Below are positions 1 to 11,185 of a stretch of 64,000 nucleotides of DNA, piece by piece. Numbering within the stretch: the stretch's first letter is position 1; every line of letters begins with the position of its first letter. Source of the DNA: Aralia elata (Eukaryota > Streptophyta > Magnoliopsida > Apiales > Araliaceae). The translations under genes and the position numbers were made by a program. The DNA lies in contig CM068383.1 in NCBI GenBank assembly GCA_034770075.1, positions 35,283,094 to 35,347,093 on the forward strand, given 5' to 3'. The notes beneath the pieces were generated by a model, which made no database searches, was not told where the DNA came from, and was given only the letters and a program-made list of their open reading frames with translations.

Positions 1-740
1 CGTCTCGTCGGGGCCGGGTATCGTCGCCGGTCACCCATTTCATAACCGCCGGGTATCGTCGCCGGTCGATTGTCTTGTCGGGGCCGGTTTTCATCGCTGG
101 ACACCCATCTCGTAACCCCCGGTTATCGTCGCCGGTTGGTTATCTTGTCGGAGCCGGTTTTCGTCGCCGGACATCCATCTCATAATCGTCGGTTTTCGTC
201 GTCGGACGATTGTCTTGTCGAGGACGGGTATCGTCGCCGGACACCCATCTCGTAACCCCCGGTTATCGTCGCCGGTTGGTTATCTTGTCGGAGCCGGTTT
301 TCGTCGCCGGACATCCATCTCGTAATCGCCGGTTTTCGTCGCCGGACGATTGTCTTGTCGGGGCCGGTTATCGTCGCCGGACACCCATCTCGTAACCCCC
401 GGTTATCGTCGCCGGTTGGTTATCTTGTCGGAGCCGGTTTTCGTCGCCGGACATCCATCTCGTAATCGCCGGTTTTCGTCGCCGGACATCCATCTCGTAA
501 TCGCCGGTTTTCGTCGCCGGACGATTGTCTCGTCGGGGCCGGGTATCGTCGCCGGTCACCCATCTCGTAACCCCCGGTTATCGTTGCCGGTTGGTTATCT
601 TGTCGGAGCCGGTTTTCGTCGCCGGACATCCATCTCGTAATCGCCGGTTTTCGTCGCCGGACGATTGTCTTGTCGAGGCCGGGTATCGTCGCCGGTCACC
701 CATCTCGTAACCCCCGGTTATCGTTGCCGGTTGGTTATCT
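1..740. repeat. 35-bp minisatellite with 140-bp higher-order unit
   Basis: Tandem array built from a 35-bp subunit (core TCGTCGCCGGACATCCATCT and variants such as GGTTGGTTATCTTGTCGG). Variants recur in fixed order, giving a 140-bp higher-order unit of four subunits; equivalent points lie near 70, 210, 350, 525 and 665. The 350-525 interval is 175 bp, so one unit has gained a fifth subunit. The array is GC-rich compared with the rest of the window and starts before the window. Open frames across it are by-products of the repeat, not genes. Confidence 0.93.
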
Positions 741-2083
741 TGGATCTCAGCCCTTCCCAGGGTTTGTTGTTTTTTGTCTTTTTCTTTTTGTGGATATCAG
801 CCCTTCCCAGGGTTTGCTCACCATCTTGTTGTGGTTCGCGTGGATCTCAGCCCTTCCTAGGGTTTGTTGTTTTTTGTCTTTTTTTCTTTTTGTGGATATC
901 AGCCCTTCCCAGGGGTGCTCACCATCTTGTTGTGGTTCGCGTGGATCTCAGCCCTTCCCAGGGTTTGTTGTTTTTTGTCTTTTTTGCTTTTTGTGGATAT
1001 CAGCCCTTCCCAGGGGTGCTCACCATCTTGTTGTGGTTCGCGTGGATCTCAGCCCTTCCCAGGGTTTGTTTTTTTTTGTCTTTTTTCTTTTTGTGGATAT
1101 CAGCCCTTCCCAAGGGTGCTCACCATCTTGTTGTGATTCGCGTGGATCTCAGCCCTTCCCAGGGTTTGTTGTTTTTTGTCTTTTTTGCTTTTTGTGGATA
1201 TCAGCCCTTCCCAGGGGTGCTCACCATCTTGTTGTGGTTCGCGTGGATCTCAGCCCTTCCCAGGGTTTGTTGTTTTTTGTCTTTTTTTCTTTTTGTGGAT
1301 ATCAGCCCTTCCCAGGGGTGCTCACCATCTTGTTGTGGTTCGCGTGGATCTCAGCCCTTCCCAGGGTTTGTTGTTTTTTGTCTTTTTTGCTTTTTGTGGA
1401 TATCAGCCCTTCCCAGGGGTGCTCACCATCTTGTTGTGGTTCGCGTGGATCTCAGCCCTTCCCAGGGTTTGTTGTTTTTTTGTCTTTTTTTCTTTTTGTG
1501 GATATCAGCCCTTCCCAGGGGTGCTCACCATCTTGTTGTGGTTCGCGTGGATCTCAGCCCTTCCCAGGGTTTGTTGTTTTTTGTCTTTTTTTCTTTTTGT
1601 GGATATCAGCCCTTCCCAGGGGTGCTCACCATCTTGTTGTGGTTCGCGTGGATCTCAGCCCTTCCCAGGGTTTGTTGTTTTTTGTCTTTTTTTCTTTTTG
1701 TGGATATCAGCCCTTCCCAGGGGTGCTCACCATCTTGTTGTGGTTCGCGTGGATCTCAGCCCTTCCCAGGGTTTGTTGTTTTTTGTCTTTTTTTCTTTTT
1801 GTGGATATCAGCCCTTCCCAGGGGTGCTCACCATCTTGTTGTGGTTCGCGTGGATCTCAGCCCTTCCCAGGGTTTGTTGTTTTTTTGTCTTTTTTTCTTT
1901 TTGTGGATATCAGCCCTTCCCAGGGGTGCTCACCATCTTGTTGTGGCTCGCGTGGATCTCAGCCCTTCCCAGGGTTTGTTGTTTTTTGTCTTTTTTGCTT
2001 TTTGTGGCTATCAGCCCTTCCCAGGGGTGCTCACCATCTTGTTGTGGTTCGCGTGGATCTCAGCCCTTCCCAGGGTTTGTTGA
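741..2083. repeat. about 101-bp tandem array, about 13.3 copies
   Basis: Units start near 741, 841, 942, 1043, 1143, 1244, 1345, 1446, 1548, 1649, 1750, 1851, 1953 and 2054. Each unit holds two related halves of about 50 bp: TGGATCTCAGCCCTTCCCAG and TGGATATCAGCCCTTCCCAG. Length differences come mostly from the T-run in TTTTTTGTCTTTTT. The + strand is strongly T/C-rich. The unit nearly lacks stop codons in all forward frames, so three overlapping long frames appear; they are not genes. The switch from the 35-bp array is abrupt near 741. Confidence 0.95.
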
Positions 2084-3284
2084 TTTTTTTTTTTTTTTTT
2101 GGATGGGATTGTTGGTCGGCTTTTGTCCTGGATCTCCCACTAATATTGTCCACGTACCATGCCGCAAAAGCCATCACTCTGATCATTTGTGAGGTTGAAA
2201 GCGACGTGCTTGTACTTTCCTGAAGATTTTCATTTTGATCGTACCTGCATGCATGAAAAAGGTGTTATGCATGATCTGGCAGATATGTTATGGACAGATG
2301 CATGTGCACCACATATGTTTAGATAGAAATGACCCCTATTCAGCCAAATGATACGATTCGACCGTTGTCATTGCTTGCCAACATTTGATTGGATCACGCC
2401 CCGTCGTGTAGTGTAGTCTTTAGACTTCAACATTGGTTTGGTACTCTGCCTGTTTTTGGTCGTCTTCATTTCATCGAGTTGAGGCAGTCTGTTTCGCTCT
2501 CTGTGATGATCGACAGCTATGTTGGGCTCCTTAGCCTTTTGATCATTTCTGATGGCCGATATGCTGTTGTCCCGCATTATATCATCCTTGTATATGCTCA
2601 TGTACGTGGATCATTTGGGTGTCGAGGCAGTGCTAGTCAGGATTGGGGAGAGGCCCAATGATGAAAAGCTCTGTGCAGCCTCAGCTTCCTTCTATTTCAC
2701 GATTCTTAACTGCCCCAGCCTTGGCACGTGTTGTTACCGAGGATTTCTATCGAAAACTCGCGATGCTGATCGTGCTGAGTTATCCACAGCTCTGCAAGAT
2801 CCTGCATATCAGATGACTAATGAATGCCAAAACTTGAAGGCTCGGGCCGTTAGTGTTAGTTCAACACAACGATATTATAATCTTGACAAAAATGCAGTTA
2901 AAGCCCATGAAATTGAATATCTATTGATCGCACAATCTAGCAAGTTGTGAACCGTGAATGTACTGGATTGGAAATTTTTTTTTTTTTTTTTTTTAATCCC
3001 TCGCGAGTTGATGATTTTCTATTTAACGAGTTATGAAATCATAAGAACACCTTCAAGCATTCATGGTCATTGTATGTGAGTAAAGTCGAATTCGAAAGAA
3101 CTACCTTCCCTCGTCAAAGGTATTCTGTCTCCATTCTCGACAGCATCCTTAGCAGGATTGACGTCATATGACAAATGCATTGTGCGATGCAGCATTCAGT
3201 AGGGGTTTCTCTTTCATGACTTCTTGTTTAAGGCCGAGAGTTTTTTGTATTATCTTTTCTCTTTATTAGCCCACTTCACTTGTC
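2084..3284. other. no gene seen; poly-T tracts, probable 3' region of the Ogre/Tat-type element
   Basis: A T-run at about 2084-2100 ends the 101-bp array and another lies near 2975-2995. The frames at 2389-2661 and 2552-2950 show no domain I recognise and no supporting context. The stretch may be the degenerate 3' part of the minus-strand Tat-type element or older unrelated repeat sequence; I cannot decide. Confidence 0.4.
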
Positions 3285-3790
3285 TCGTTTTCTTAGGCTT
3301 TTCAAAGTTACCCATTTAACGAGTTTTGGACCAATGACTCCCGAACCAGACGGTTTTGGGGCATTAGGTGTACAGACACCCCTTCGGGTTTATTTACTCG
3401 AGTAACCAAGGCCACGGTTCGAGACAAGCTGGTGGTCTGCCCCATTCATTCTTTGCTTGACCTTGCGCAAGATTCGTTTTCTTAGGCTTGAGTTACCCAT
3501 GTAGCGAGTGTTAGGCCGGTGACTCCCAAACCAGACGGCTTTAGGGCACCAGATGCATAGACACCCCTTAGGCTTAATTACTCGAGTAGCCCATGCCACG
3601 ATTCGAATCTGCTCGAGCCTCCTCTACTGTAATGCTCGTTTTCTTAGGCTCTGAGTTACCCATGTAACGAGTGTTGGGCCAGCGACTCCCAAACCAGATG
3701 GCTTTAGGGCACCAGGTGTAGAGACACCCCTCGGGCTTAATTACTCGAATAACCCAGGCCACGATTCGAGACATTAGCTTGATAATCATT
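3285..3790 (-). repeat. three-copy tandem repeat (about 190, 161, 155 bp)
   Basis: Copies begin near 3285, 3475 and 3636, each with CGTTTTCTTAGGC, then a shared block including GACTCCC.AACCAGA, GACACCCC and ACTCGA.TA.CC..GCCACG.TTCGA. Copies two and three are more alike than either is to copy one. Ogre/Tat elements are known to carry tandem repeats in the region before the 3' LTR, so this may be part of the minus-strand element whose gag follows. The open frames on the minus strand across these copies repeat the same peptide and are probably not genes. Confidence 0.8.
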
Positions 3791-4749
3791 TATCCTCTGA
3801 CTTCTTGATATTAGCTTGATAATTATTGACTGTCTGACTACGTGTTCATCGCCATCAACGTCGTCATAGTTTTATACCCCACAACTGAAAGTTTGTGCAA
3901 ATGCAAAGTGAAGGCTGTCACATGAGGTCGATTCTGTCGCAAACGTTGCTTTGAATTAAGGCTTTATACCCGATCAAAAGGTTGAATAGCCTTCTTCGTC
4001 TAATCATACTCACGATCGTGCTCCACGGTTGCTTGTCAGAATTATTATCAAGTCAAATAAAATCCCCTTTCACGCGGGTCATCGTATCCCGGGAAAACTA
4101 TGCTTGACCAATGCCAGATGATCGTACCGTTGAAGATTGAATTGACATGAGGTAGCATTTGATGGTGATGGTGCATGTTGATGGGATTGTTGCATGGGTG
4201 CCAATTTGCACGTCATCATTCCCTGGGTAGTGACAAATGCCCCAGTGTTAAGTTGCTTTTCTTGTGATCTCCCTCATGCTGGTCGCCTCGGTACCTCGCT
4301 GGGCTAACAGCAGATCCGGTCCTTTGACTTGTTGAAAGGTTTGGGGGAATTTTTGATTTTTGAGAGATTTTTTTTTTTTACTGCGGGTTCTTTGTGACCG
4401 TTAGGGGTTCTGATGTTTGATGGCGAAGGTTTGGTCTAAGTCGGTTTTGGGTTTATCTTCGACCCATCCCTCGATCTCGTCAGACGTATTGTCGATATCT
4501 GTCTCGTTTTGCTCAATCGCCATCAGATCGAAATCTAGCTTTATACCAAAATCGTGATCCTCCTTCAAATTTGGCCATATTGCTTGTCAGGCTAGAATGC
4601 CTCAAATCGGGTGGGGTACTGCCATAAAACAAAAAAATGCTTGTCATATATATAACACATTTCAGCACATGATCTTCCTTTTGGATAACATGACAAAATG
4701 ACATGAGCGTGCAGGGATTTGAAATAAAACTCAGAATTTTAAAACCCAT
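3791..4749 (-). other. no recognisable gene; inside the Tat-type element
   Basis: This stretch lies between the tandem repeat and the end of gag homology on the minus strand. I find no protease, RT or integrase motif in any frame. Pol has therefore been deleted, or replaced by the 3' repeats, in this copy. A short A/T run lies near 4370. Confidence 0.4.
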
Positions 4750-6229
4750 TGATCTTCTACTGGTCGGGATTCACTGCCATACTTCTGGATTTACCCCCTT
4801 CCCCATCATGCTTAGGTAGAGGATTCAACATTTGGTGACCCTGGCTGTTCCACCACGATTTCCCCACTATCAATCAAGTCCTGAATTTTGTGCTTCAGCG
4901 TCCAACATTCCTGCGTATCATGACCAGGGGAAACTGAGTGATAGGCACATTGCTTGTTTGGGTCAAATCTTCTTCCATTCGGGTCACTTGGGGGTGCCAA
5001 ATCGACTATTTTCCTCTGGGCTATCAATACGGCCAACACCTGCTCAAGAGGCTCCCCGAGTGGGGTGAATACTCGATTTTTCGAGGTCTCGAATCTTCTT
5101 CGCCCATCTGCCCTCTGATCAGTGAAGTTAGGCTGTTGGGACGGCCCCACTCTCTGCACATGTACTGGAGGATTTTTTTCGCCTTTCTAGATGATCCCTG
5201 CAGGATAAGGGAAACATCTTCTTCCTTTTTGTTTTGGACCCTACGGGAAGTGCTGCCATAGTTTCCACTCTGGATTTGTTCTGCAGCTGTTTCCAAGGCC
5301 GTGAAATCCCGAATCTTGCCAGACTTCAACCCCATGTCCACCATTTCCCCGTGTTTTATCATCTCGGCAAAAGGTCGTCCAATCCCCGATATCACTCGCT
5401 CATAATAGGGTGCCTCCGGGATATCCACAAAGGTCATTACCATCTCTGTCTCGCTCATTGGGGGATTCACTTGGGCAGCCATACCCCTCCACCGCTGTGC
5501 ATAGTCCCTCAAAGATTCTTTCGGTTGTTTCTTGACCTTTGTCATTTGATACCTGTCAGGTGCCATCTGTGCCTGGAAGCTGTATTGTGTTAAGAAAGTA
5601 TGGGCCAATTCCTCCCAGTTGTGGATTTGAGTATTGTCAAGGCGGGCATACCAGATTCTTGCCTCCCCCGTCAGGCTCTTTTGGAATAATTGCATTCTTA
5701 GACCTTCGTCTTTGGCATAAGATCCAAGCTCCCCGATGTATATTTTCAGATGTGTATAAGGATCCCCCTTCCCATTGTATTTCTCAAATTCGGGAATTTT
5801 AAATTTCTCCGGGTATCTGGCTCCGGGGAAGACACATAGATCTGAATAATTAACCCTACCTAGGGAACCTATGCCTTTCATGGATTGGATGGTCTCCTGC
5901 ATTTGTTTCATTTTCTTCCGAAGGTCGTCAGTGTCTCCTTCCTCCGGGATAGTAATCACTGTCCGGTTGGGTATAGGAATGACCTTTGGGACGACGGGTT
6001 CGCCCTTAGGTTGGGGTGGATCCTCTTTAGGTGGATCCTGTCTAGGTAGCAATTGTTCCCTCAACATTATGGCCATCTCCAACATCTGTTTCTTGAAATC
6101 ATCAAATTCCTCACGAGATATGGAGCCAGGATTAGTAGATGGAAGATCAGCCATTTCAAATGTAGAGTCTTGGGCCCTTTTAGACTGCGAACGGGTTTGA
6201 GGAGCAATCCTACAGAAACAACGGTTCAA
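4750..6229 (-). pseudogene. Ogre/Tat-type retrotransposon gag, frameshifted
   Basis: Gag of a Ty3/gypsy element; it forms the virus-like particle that packages element RNA. The main frame (6229 to 5024, about 401 codons) has the Retrotrans_gag pattern: KFKIPEFEKYNGKGDP, then WYARLDNTQIHNWEELAHTF, then MAPDRYQM and DYAQRWR with VNPPMSE. The C-terminal part continues in another frame (about 5159 to 4812) with a CAYHS.SPGHDTQEC cysteine-histidine motif typical of this lineage. A frameshift therefore lies near 5030-5160, and a second probably lies near 4810. The likely original start is the ATG of MADLP, about 25 codons inside the open frame. The primer site and LTR lie upstream at higher coordinates. 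Pol is absent. Lineage assignment rests on remembered family patterns. Confidence 0.85.
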
Positions 6230-6923
6230 AGTTTAGTCCTGGGCAATGAAAGGATATGGATGCATGCTAAAGTTGTAACTTTTGTGTTTTGGGTTTTTTA
6301 ATCTTTTTCTGCAAAACAGCATGTTAGTAGTCCCTTATTGCAATAATAATTGCTAGACATGACTTATTATGCCTTCCCAGCTATTCCCTGCAAAACATGG
6401 AGGTCAGTACTTTCTTTTGTCAACAGGGGAGGCATATATGAATGGGATCGTGACATTTTATACGCGTGAACGTAAAAGGGCATGAAGAGACTTTTCCTGC
6501 GTTGGGTTAATCTGAGGCTGACCTATCCTAGGTTTACTCTCACGGGCTTTTCGGCATGAAGGTCCCCAAATCTTCGCAATCTACTCGTCTGAGCCCTTTC
6601 GACTGGAGCGGATTTGGGTGGTGGTGCGTTTCCTGAGCCATCTCCGGGGAGCAGCCCCTTCGAGTCCAGTAATAAGCAACCGACAGGTTCGCCTCAGGAG
6701 GAGGTACTCTCTCAACATACATTCACATTCATCGTCCTCACCGTATGCAAATGATTACTTAAAAGTAAATCAATTCCATTCAATCATTCACTTCATTGGA
6801 CACAAACACACATTCACACAACAACAAGTAAAACAGGTCAAAATGTCGCACGCACATATACATTCATAAATTTTAAAGGATAGGATAGTATCAAGATTTG
6901 AAAGCGGCTTAAGCCCTCTAATG
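6230..6923 (-). other. leader between primer site and gag of the Tat-type element
   Basis: About 690 bp of untranslated leader on the minus strand. No conserved reading frame was seen. It contains ordinary AT-rich sequence and a GC-richer block at about 6540-6720. Confidence 0.6.
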
Positions 6924-6941
6924 TCCCCAGCAGAGTCGCCA
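6924..6941 (-). promoter_or_regulatory. primer-binding site resembling tRNA-Arg
   Basis: On the minus strand it reads TGGCGACTCTGCTGGGGA, starting two bases after the LTR end. It matches the complement of the 3' end of plant tRNA-Arg(ACG) with one C-to-T difference. A tRNA-Arg primer site is characteristic of Ogre/Tat elements. It fixes the orientation and the inner edge of the LTR. Confidence 0.8.
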
Positions 6942-6943
6942 GC

Positions 6944-8989
6944 TGTCGACGCCGGTTTTCTCCCTCCTTCGCGATATTGTTCTTTTCCGATTTTAGCCTT
7001 TGTTATTAGATGATGTTTGGAAAAGGTCGGCATTAATGTCGACGGGGTTTTGAAAGATCGTTTTTATGATGAGCCAATTAACCAGAGTCGCCAGTTGGTA
7101 TATTTGAAATGGATGTACCAACTCATCCGGGTTTCGTTTTCGTAAATCGCTGGCTCATGTGTGACTCCGAATTAATTGGTCTGCGAACCGAGATTCATAG
7201 AGTTCGGGGGCTTGCTTAAGCGAGGGGAAGGTGTTAGGCACCCCCCGACTTCCGTGAAACACAGTTACCGCAATCTTGATGCTTTCCTATCCTTTAATTC
7301 ATGAAATGTGTATGTACGCGCGCGTGTGTGTGTATATGCCTATGTGAATGTTGTGGTGAGTTTGTATGAAAGAATCATTTGGATTTTTAGGGAAAGTCGT
7401 GCTTTAATTTGAAAACGCTTCGGAATGTCTTTTCAGCATACACGAGAAAGCTCTATGAGAAAGGTTTGATTTTATTTATCAAACTATGAGATTTTCATTA
7501 GGTGTCATTTTGGCAAAAACAAGAGTTTTCTAAACCTTCGTCAAAATAGGAATCGAGATCTATACGTTGCCTTCCTAAAATGATGGGCAATTTCTAGGAT
7601 ATCTTTAACCCTATGCACAAAGGTTTAATAAAACATTTCGTTCATTCATAAAAGCCATTTTTGGTGATGTTTGAAAATGATTTTCTTTGGCCTTCTCGTT
7701 TAATAGGAATCGACATTCATTAGCATTTCCAATTCTTATCCTCGTGATGCTAATATCCTACTTTGATTGATTTTAGAAAAATCTTTATTGTTTTGGCTTT
7801 GAAATCTTTTGTTTGGTGTTTCAAATCAAATTAAACATCAAAACGCGTAGGGGGATATTCATGGGCATGTAAGCCATCAAAATACCCCGAACGCTAACAA
7901 TCACATATTTCACTATTACGGGGCCTTAAACCCGATTCTCGCCTTGGCGTCGTTTTAAGGCCCGACCATTACATCTTACAATAAAGGATAATCGATCCTA
8001 TTACATCCACCAAAATTGTCCATCATCGGATTTGGACCACGGGGTCGCGTTCCTAGGCTCACATACACAATTCTTACACACCCCCAAAATGGATATTACA
8101 AAAATTAACAAGCTAAAATTCACCAAATGGATATCATCGGATCATTAGGAAGAATTTTGTTCCATTGGAACCCTAACTAATAATCCCTAATCCATGTATT
8201 CTCAATGATATACAAGAAAACTACATTTAGTATAATCCAAAATGATAAAAATTTAACAAAATGTTATAACAAAACTGCTATAAAAAGAATTCTTTTTCAC
8301 CTTGCAAATGACACCACGATGCGTATAAACTCGTATATTAATTAGAGTAGAGAATATATGTGATACAATCTCACAAAAGAGATATAATTCCTCACTATTT
8401 TCTCTCTTTTCTCTCCCTAATTCGCTGCTGCTGTTGCTGTTTTTCCTTCTTCTTCCGCTGCTTCTTGCTGTTGATATCTCCTCCCTTTCAAATCTGCTCA
8501 ACCTCTTGGATGAAATGAAGAAACTGAGCTGAAATAAGCTGGTTTAGGGCAGCCGCAGATTGATCTGCGGCCTGGCCGCAGATTGATCTGCGGCTGGCTG
8601 GCCCACCCCCCATCGCACTCAGCTGGTTTCCTGGTTTCGAGTCCCGTGCGCACCACCATTATTTTAATCGTTTGGCCGCAGATCAATCCGCGATTGGGTG
8701 GGCTGATTTTCTCGATTTCCGTGCCGCACCTCGATTCGCGTGTCGTGACATCAGTTTTTGCCGACAGGTTTATATTTTGCAGTCCGGGAATCACTGGGAG
8801 ACGTGCCACATCATTCGGGCATGCTCATTTCGGACGGCCCTGCTGTCACGTCGGTTTTGATTTGCAAATCGTTGCGGTGGCGTCGAGTGTTTGCACTTGT
8901 GCATCCCTCGCTCTCACAGGCCGGTTCATTTGACGATTTTGCCCTCCTATCACGGTTAGTATACGAAGCGCAAAATTTCGGTGTTTACA
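6944..8989 (-). mobile_element. 5' LTR of the Ogre/Tat-type element (about 2,046 bp)
   Basis: On the minus strand it begins TGTAAACACCGAAATTTTG and ends GGCGTCGACA next to the primer site, so it has TG...CA ends with an imperfect terminal inverted repeat. The outer edge could be three bases further (8992). It contains the block GGTGCCTAACACCTTCCCCT near 7220-7245, a GT/AT microsatellite near 7315-7340 and a palindrome pair at 8553-8593. I find no second copy in the window, so the element is 3'-truncated or its other LTR is very diverged. Confidence 0.8.
8553..8593. repeat. duplicated perfect palindrome in the Tat LTR
   Basis: CCGCAGATTGATCTGCGG occurs at 8553-8570 and again at 8576-8593, 23 bp apart. 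Each can fold as an 8-bp stem with a TG loop. A decayed third copy lies near 8676-8693. This is the Tat-element counterpart of the GC-rich hairpins found in the other LTRs of the window. Confidence 0.9.
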
Positions 8990-10162
8990 ACACTTAAATA
9001 GTGTTTTGATTCAAATGAAACGAACATTATTAGATATAGATTGGGGTTTATATAAACTAATAAGGATTGTTAATGATGAGGGTGATAACGTTTTCAAACG
9101 ACGCGACGCTGAGAAATGTTTTAGAGTTAATTGCGTTAATTGTCTATAATGCGCGAACAATATGAGATAAGAATTATTATAATGTGAACCAATATATGTG
9201 CACATTTTAGTGGTTAATTGGTATTTTATTGTTAAATAAATTGTGTAGGATATTTGAAGGACGAGCCATCATAATTTGGCAAGGAATGCTTAAGGCAAGT
9301 TCTTTAACTTGTTGATTTGTTTAAATGTATTGATGTACATGACTTGATTATTAAATCTTTCACTGTTATGTGACTTACAATATGATATGCATGAGGTATG
9401 CCATGAGATGTATGATGCATATATATAGATGCATTGTATAAGATTTATAATGCATGACTAAGTTGCATAGTATGAGAATGATGATGCATGAATAAGATGC
9501 ATAGTATGAGAATCATAATGCATGAATAAAATACAAACTTATGTGTTACCTGAAGCATGAAAGGTGAAAACTGTTAGTTCTTGTTGAGTCGTCGTGCTCA
9601 TAGTTGCAAAAATAAAATTTTTGCAGATTCTTGATGCGATGAAATTCTCTTGATATCATGTTGATAAGGATTAGAGGCGCATGAAAAAAAGAAAGTTGTT
9701 TATTATTATTTCCTCATTAAAATTATTTAGCTGTGATGACAGTATACGATTTACGTGAATTAGATTATGTAAATTTTGAATTAGAAATGGAGGTTTTCTA
9801 TTCTGGTAGTTAAGATACAATTATATAATTTACTTGTTACAGCAAACTAGAAGGATGATGATGTTGTATAAAGGACATTATAACGAATGTATAGTTATTG
9901 AATAACTTTGCGACTATTCAGGAATTGACTAAAGTCAGAATCAGAACCTTGCGTTCACACATGAGATATTGTAAAGGATCATGGTATTTATTCAACATTG
10001 ATCATAAGTGTATTATTAAAGGTCTTCGTACCTAGGATTAGATTAGGATATGCTGTAATATTATTATAAGTGCATTAATGTAATAAGCCTATGTTTTATG
10101 GGTAGTATCGGGACGCACCGAACCCAAGTTTAAGGTAAGACCCGGATTTCGGGGGCGTTACA
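8990..10162 (+). mobile_element. LTR fragment of family H (H1)
   Basis: Ends CCCGGATTTCGGGGGCGTTACA at 10162, the terminal style of the Ty3/gypsy LTRs in this window. Its reverse complement is alignable, though diverged, to 38123-39430 (family H2); compare the CTTACCTTAAGC-type block and the TGTAACGCCCCCGAAATCCG end. It contains the CTCAT...TTTTTGCAG acceptor-like module near 9596-9626. Its 5' part was removed where the Tat LTR abuts. No primer site follows, so it was probably a solo LTR. Confidence 0.7.
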
Positions 10163-10592
10163 ATTCTTCTAACCATTTCCTTCCCACATTTTCTTTTCTT
10201 ATCATTTTTTTTCATTTGGTGAGTGTATTTTATGCTCCCTCTCAGATTTAATTGAACGAGTGTGTCTTACGCTCCATCTCGTTCCTGTATTTATCGGGGA
10301 GTGCGCTTTAAAGCTAAATCCTAACCCACCATACAATGTAATATTCACGGAAGGATAAAATTTTCTATTTTCCCACAATTTTCTCATATTTCCCCCAAAC
10401 TTAAATGAAAGTCTATTTTCACTTTAATTGAACTTGAAATAAGTTCCTTGGGGTCTCAACAATTCCTCTCACAACTATTCAACTATACAATCTCTCTAAA
10501 GATACAATCAACTGAACAGCAAGATGTGAGTGATTTTACAGAACAGGGGATCATGACTAAACTAAAATCCAGTTATGAGTCAATATGTCAAA
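10163..10592. other. unassigned AT-rich spacer
   Basis: No coding frame of interest, no LTR ends and no match to the other repeats of the window that I could see. It lies between the family-H LTR end and the start of a family-F fragment. Confidence 0.5.
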
Positions 10593-11185
10593 TGTTGTCC
10601 AAATATAGTATAGACAATTTACACGCAAGTATATGTGGTCAACAAGTAATAAAGAATAAGTAGAGTGTCGATCCCACGAGGAATATGCTAATAATATTAA
10701 TCCAAGTATTAACTTTGTATCAATTCAATCTTATTTAAACTAATGAATTTTAGGGTTTTAAATTAACTAATTAAAACTAAATTAATAACAAGGATAAAAA
10801 TTAGATTTAATAGTTAAGATTACAATTTTTGCCAATGTCTCGTCTTAATATCATTAAATTGATTATTTAGAATTGTCAACAAAAAATCACTAATAGTTTA
10901 TATAATCATCTTCCGAATAATTATATAGCATATCTATTATTATTATTAATTTCACTATATTCCTATGAGAAATAATAATAATAAATTCATTAAGTATCAT
11001 TTTCCACATGTTGTTTGTGGTCTACAAGTATATTTCTATCCTGTATACAAATTAGCATTCACTCCGAGGAAGAATTACTAATCACAAGTTATCATATTCA
11101 GATCTAAACTTATAATCCATCTTCCAATTTCATATAAGTTATCACAATAATTGCTAGTTAGACAATCATTCATGAAGCACAAAAC
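10593..11185. mobile_element. family-F LTR fragment, truncated by the copia LTR
   Basis: Starts TGTTGTCCAAATATAGTATA followed by GACAATTTACACGCAAGTAT, aligning with the start of the solo LTR at 41169 (TGTTGTTGGATTAATATAAC then GACAATTTACGCGCAAGTAT), including CAACAAGTA.TAAAGA.TAAG and ATCCCACGAGGAAT. It stops where the Ty1/copia LTR begins at 11186, which inserted into it. Confidence 0.75.

Noticed and set aside
1..2083. CRISPR-like alternation of repeats and spacers
   Set aside because: Units are contiguous and diverge gradually, there are no unique spacers, and the context is a plant nuclear genome.
665..2223. Two overlapping forward frames of 472 and 517 codons
   Set aside because: They lie in a 101-bp tandem array whose unit lacks stops; both phases read the same repeating peptide. 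No start context or family match.
2389..2950. Frames of 90 and 132 codons downstream of the satellite
   Set aside because: No recognisable domain, no splice or promoter context; a host gene cannot be supported.
8583..8933. Open frames of 60-116 codons in the Tat LTR
   Set aside because: They follow from GC-rich LTR sequence, overlap in several phases on both strands and match no family I know.
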